Origin: Caballeronia sp. dw_19
Lineage (GTDB): Bacteria; Pseudomonadota; Gammaproteobacteria; Burkholderiales; Burkholderiaceae
Direction: 5' to 3'
Assembly: GCF_018449515.1 (NCBI RefSeq)
Contig: NZ_JAAVUQ010000002.1
Location: forward strand, 248,001 to 312,000
Length of the DNA stretch: 64,000 nt
Below the pieces are notes generated by a model. It had not been told where the DNA came from. It saw nothing but the letters and a program-made list of their open reading frames with translations, and searched no databases. The stretch's first letter is position 1. The number at the start of each line of letters is the position of its first letter. Made by a program: the position numbers and the translations under genes. Below, piece after piece: positions 63,180-64,000 of the stretch.

Positions 63180-64000
63180 GCTGCCTGCCGTTCGCTGACG
63201 GGCAGCAGAAGGTGGACGCGCGCGCCCTTGCCAGGTTCGCTGTCCAGCTCTAATTGCGCACCGAGCCGCGCTGCGCGTTCACGCATGATGTGAAAACCGA
63301 CATGGGCTTCGCCTCGACTGGCGATATTGGCGGGATCGTAACCGTCGCCGTTGTCTTGTATCGTCAGTTCAAAATCACGGGCGTTCGTAAGCGCAATGTG
63401 GACCTGCGTAGCCGACGCATGTTTGCGAATGTTCGACAACGCCTCCTGAAGAATGAACAGCACCTGTAGCTGCTGGTCGGGCGGCAAGGGCAGTCCGCCC
63501 GCTTCGTCGTAGTCGAGGCTGACTTGTGTCTCCGTTTGCCGTTCGAACCGCGTTACCGTCTCGTCCACGGCGTCGCGAAGGTTGCCGGTCGCGAACTTCG
63601 TGCGGAAATTGACGAGCAGTTCACGCACGTCCTCATAACTTTCCTCAAGACCTCCGCGTAACAACGGCGCGATCTCGCGCACTTCGTTCATGTCGTCGCG
63701 GCTTGCGGCGTTATCGAGTAAATGCAGTTGCAGCTTCAGGAAATTCAGGCTCTGCGCGATGCTGTCATGCAGCCCCTGCGCGACCAGGTGACGTTCCTGC
63801 GCGACCGCAAGCTGACGCGCGGCCGTGGCAAGCCGATGGTTCTGCAAAGCCGTGCCCAGATGTTTGCCGAGCGTTTCAAGCAGGCGCGTTTCCGATGGCA
63901 GCACCGGGCGGTCGCCGCGAAAGTGCAGCGAGAACGAACCCAGCGCAAGCTCATGCGAGACGATACCGAAGGCCGCGACCGCATCGAAACCTGCCTTGCC
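63176..64000 (-). CDS. NarX-type sensor histidine kinase (N-terminal part missing)
   Basis: 274 visible residues; the frame is open to the window edge. A GAF-like part (GFDAVAAFGIVSHELALGSF) is followed by HisKA_3 with His in QGLHDSIAQSLNFLKLQL and an HATPase with LQEALSNIRKHASA and DNGDGYDPA. Phosphorylates the NarL-type regulator. The input domain is outside the window, so the signal is not known. Confidence 0.92.
   Translation of the reverse strand, partial: GKAGFDAVAAFGIVSHELALGSFSLHFRGDRPVLPSETRLLETLGKHLGTALQNHRLATAARQLAVAQERHLVAQGLHDSIAQSLNFLKLQLHLLDNAASRDDMNEVREIAPLLRGGLEESYEDVRELLVNFRTKFATGNLRDAVDETVTRFERQTETQVSLDYDEAGGLPLPPDQQLQVLFILQEALSNIRKHASATQVHIALTNARDFELTIQDNGDGYDPANIASRGEAHVGFHIMRERAARLGAQLELDSEPGKGARVHLLLPVSERQAA

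Overview
The window is GC-rich and densely coded. It looks like a chromosome or chromid of a Burkholderiaceae betaproteobacterium, most likely Paraburkholderia or Caballeronia. The reasons are a Burkholderia-type trimeric porin, an 88-residue second IF-1, a short H-NS-like protein, a bactofilin/M23 module and a large load of catabolic operons with ABC transporters. I found no tRNA, rRNA, CRISPR array, transposase or integrase.

Layout. 2-1825: a 5'-truncated glycerol dehydrogenase-type gene and an SDR. 1924-3123: a porin with a strong terminator. 3602-13188: a carbohydrate-catabolism locus. On the minus strand it has an FAD oxidase, a ribose-type ABC transporter and an RpiR repressor; divergently it has a cupin phosphoglucose isomerase, an AroE-like dehydrogenase, an SDR and an UlaG-like metallo-hydrolase. 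13283-15140: a small accessory stretch with an HTH protein, a DUF29 protein, an entericidin-like lipoprotein and a Fic protein. 15252-16779: an inositol-phosphatase family gene and a TetR regulator.

16894-30974: a catabolic regulon in two halves, tied together by near-identical palindromic operators (core TATGG-AATA-CCATA). Half one has an LLM flavin monooxygenase, an aldehyde dehydrogenase, a NIPSNAP protein, a PotDBCA-like ABC transporter and a GntR/FCD regulator. Half two has a DUF1185 protein, an alpha/beta hydrolase and a flavin reductase with an extra C-terminal domain. A minus-strand block (24726-28152: glycosyltransferase, small membrane protein, TPR-glycosyltransferase) separates the halves. 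The enzyme set resembles the Rut pyrimidine pathway by parts but not by sequence family, and is my best candidate for an undescribed pathway.

31026-38572: a FixJ-type regulator, an H-NS-like protein, a second luciferase-like protein, a PhnD-like orphan, a fatty-acid desaturase, small hypotheticals and a lipoprotein. 38758-41372: a stand-alone FtsI-like PBP and arylamine N-acetyltransferase. 41588-44878: zwf, polyphosphate glucokinase and a HAD phosphatase, for entry of glucose into oxidative sugar metabolism. 45058-49399: IF-1 paralogue, a hypothetical, CorA, and the bactofilin / membrane coiled-coil / M23 peptidase operon. 49639-53293: a LysR regulator divergent from mmsA-mmsB (valine catabolism). 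53606-59219: a small membrane protein, a dihydrolipoamide dehydrogenase-like flavoprotein, GH15 glucoamylase, a glucose-dehydrogenase-like SDR, and pdxY. 59695-62488: glgC-glgA for glycogen synthesis. 62505-64000: a NarL/NarX-type two-component pair, with the kinase cut by the window end.
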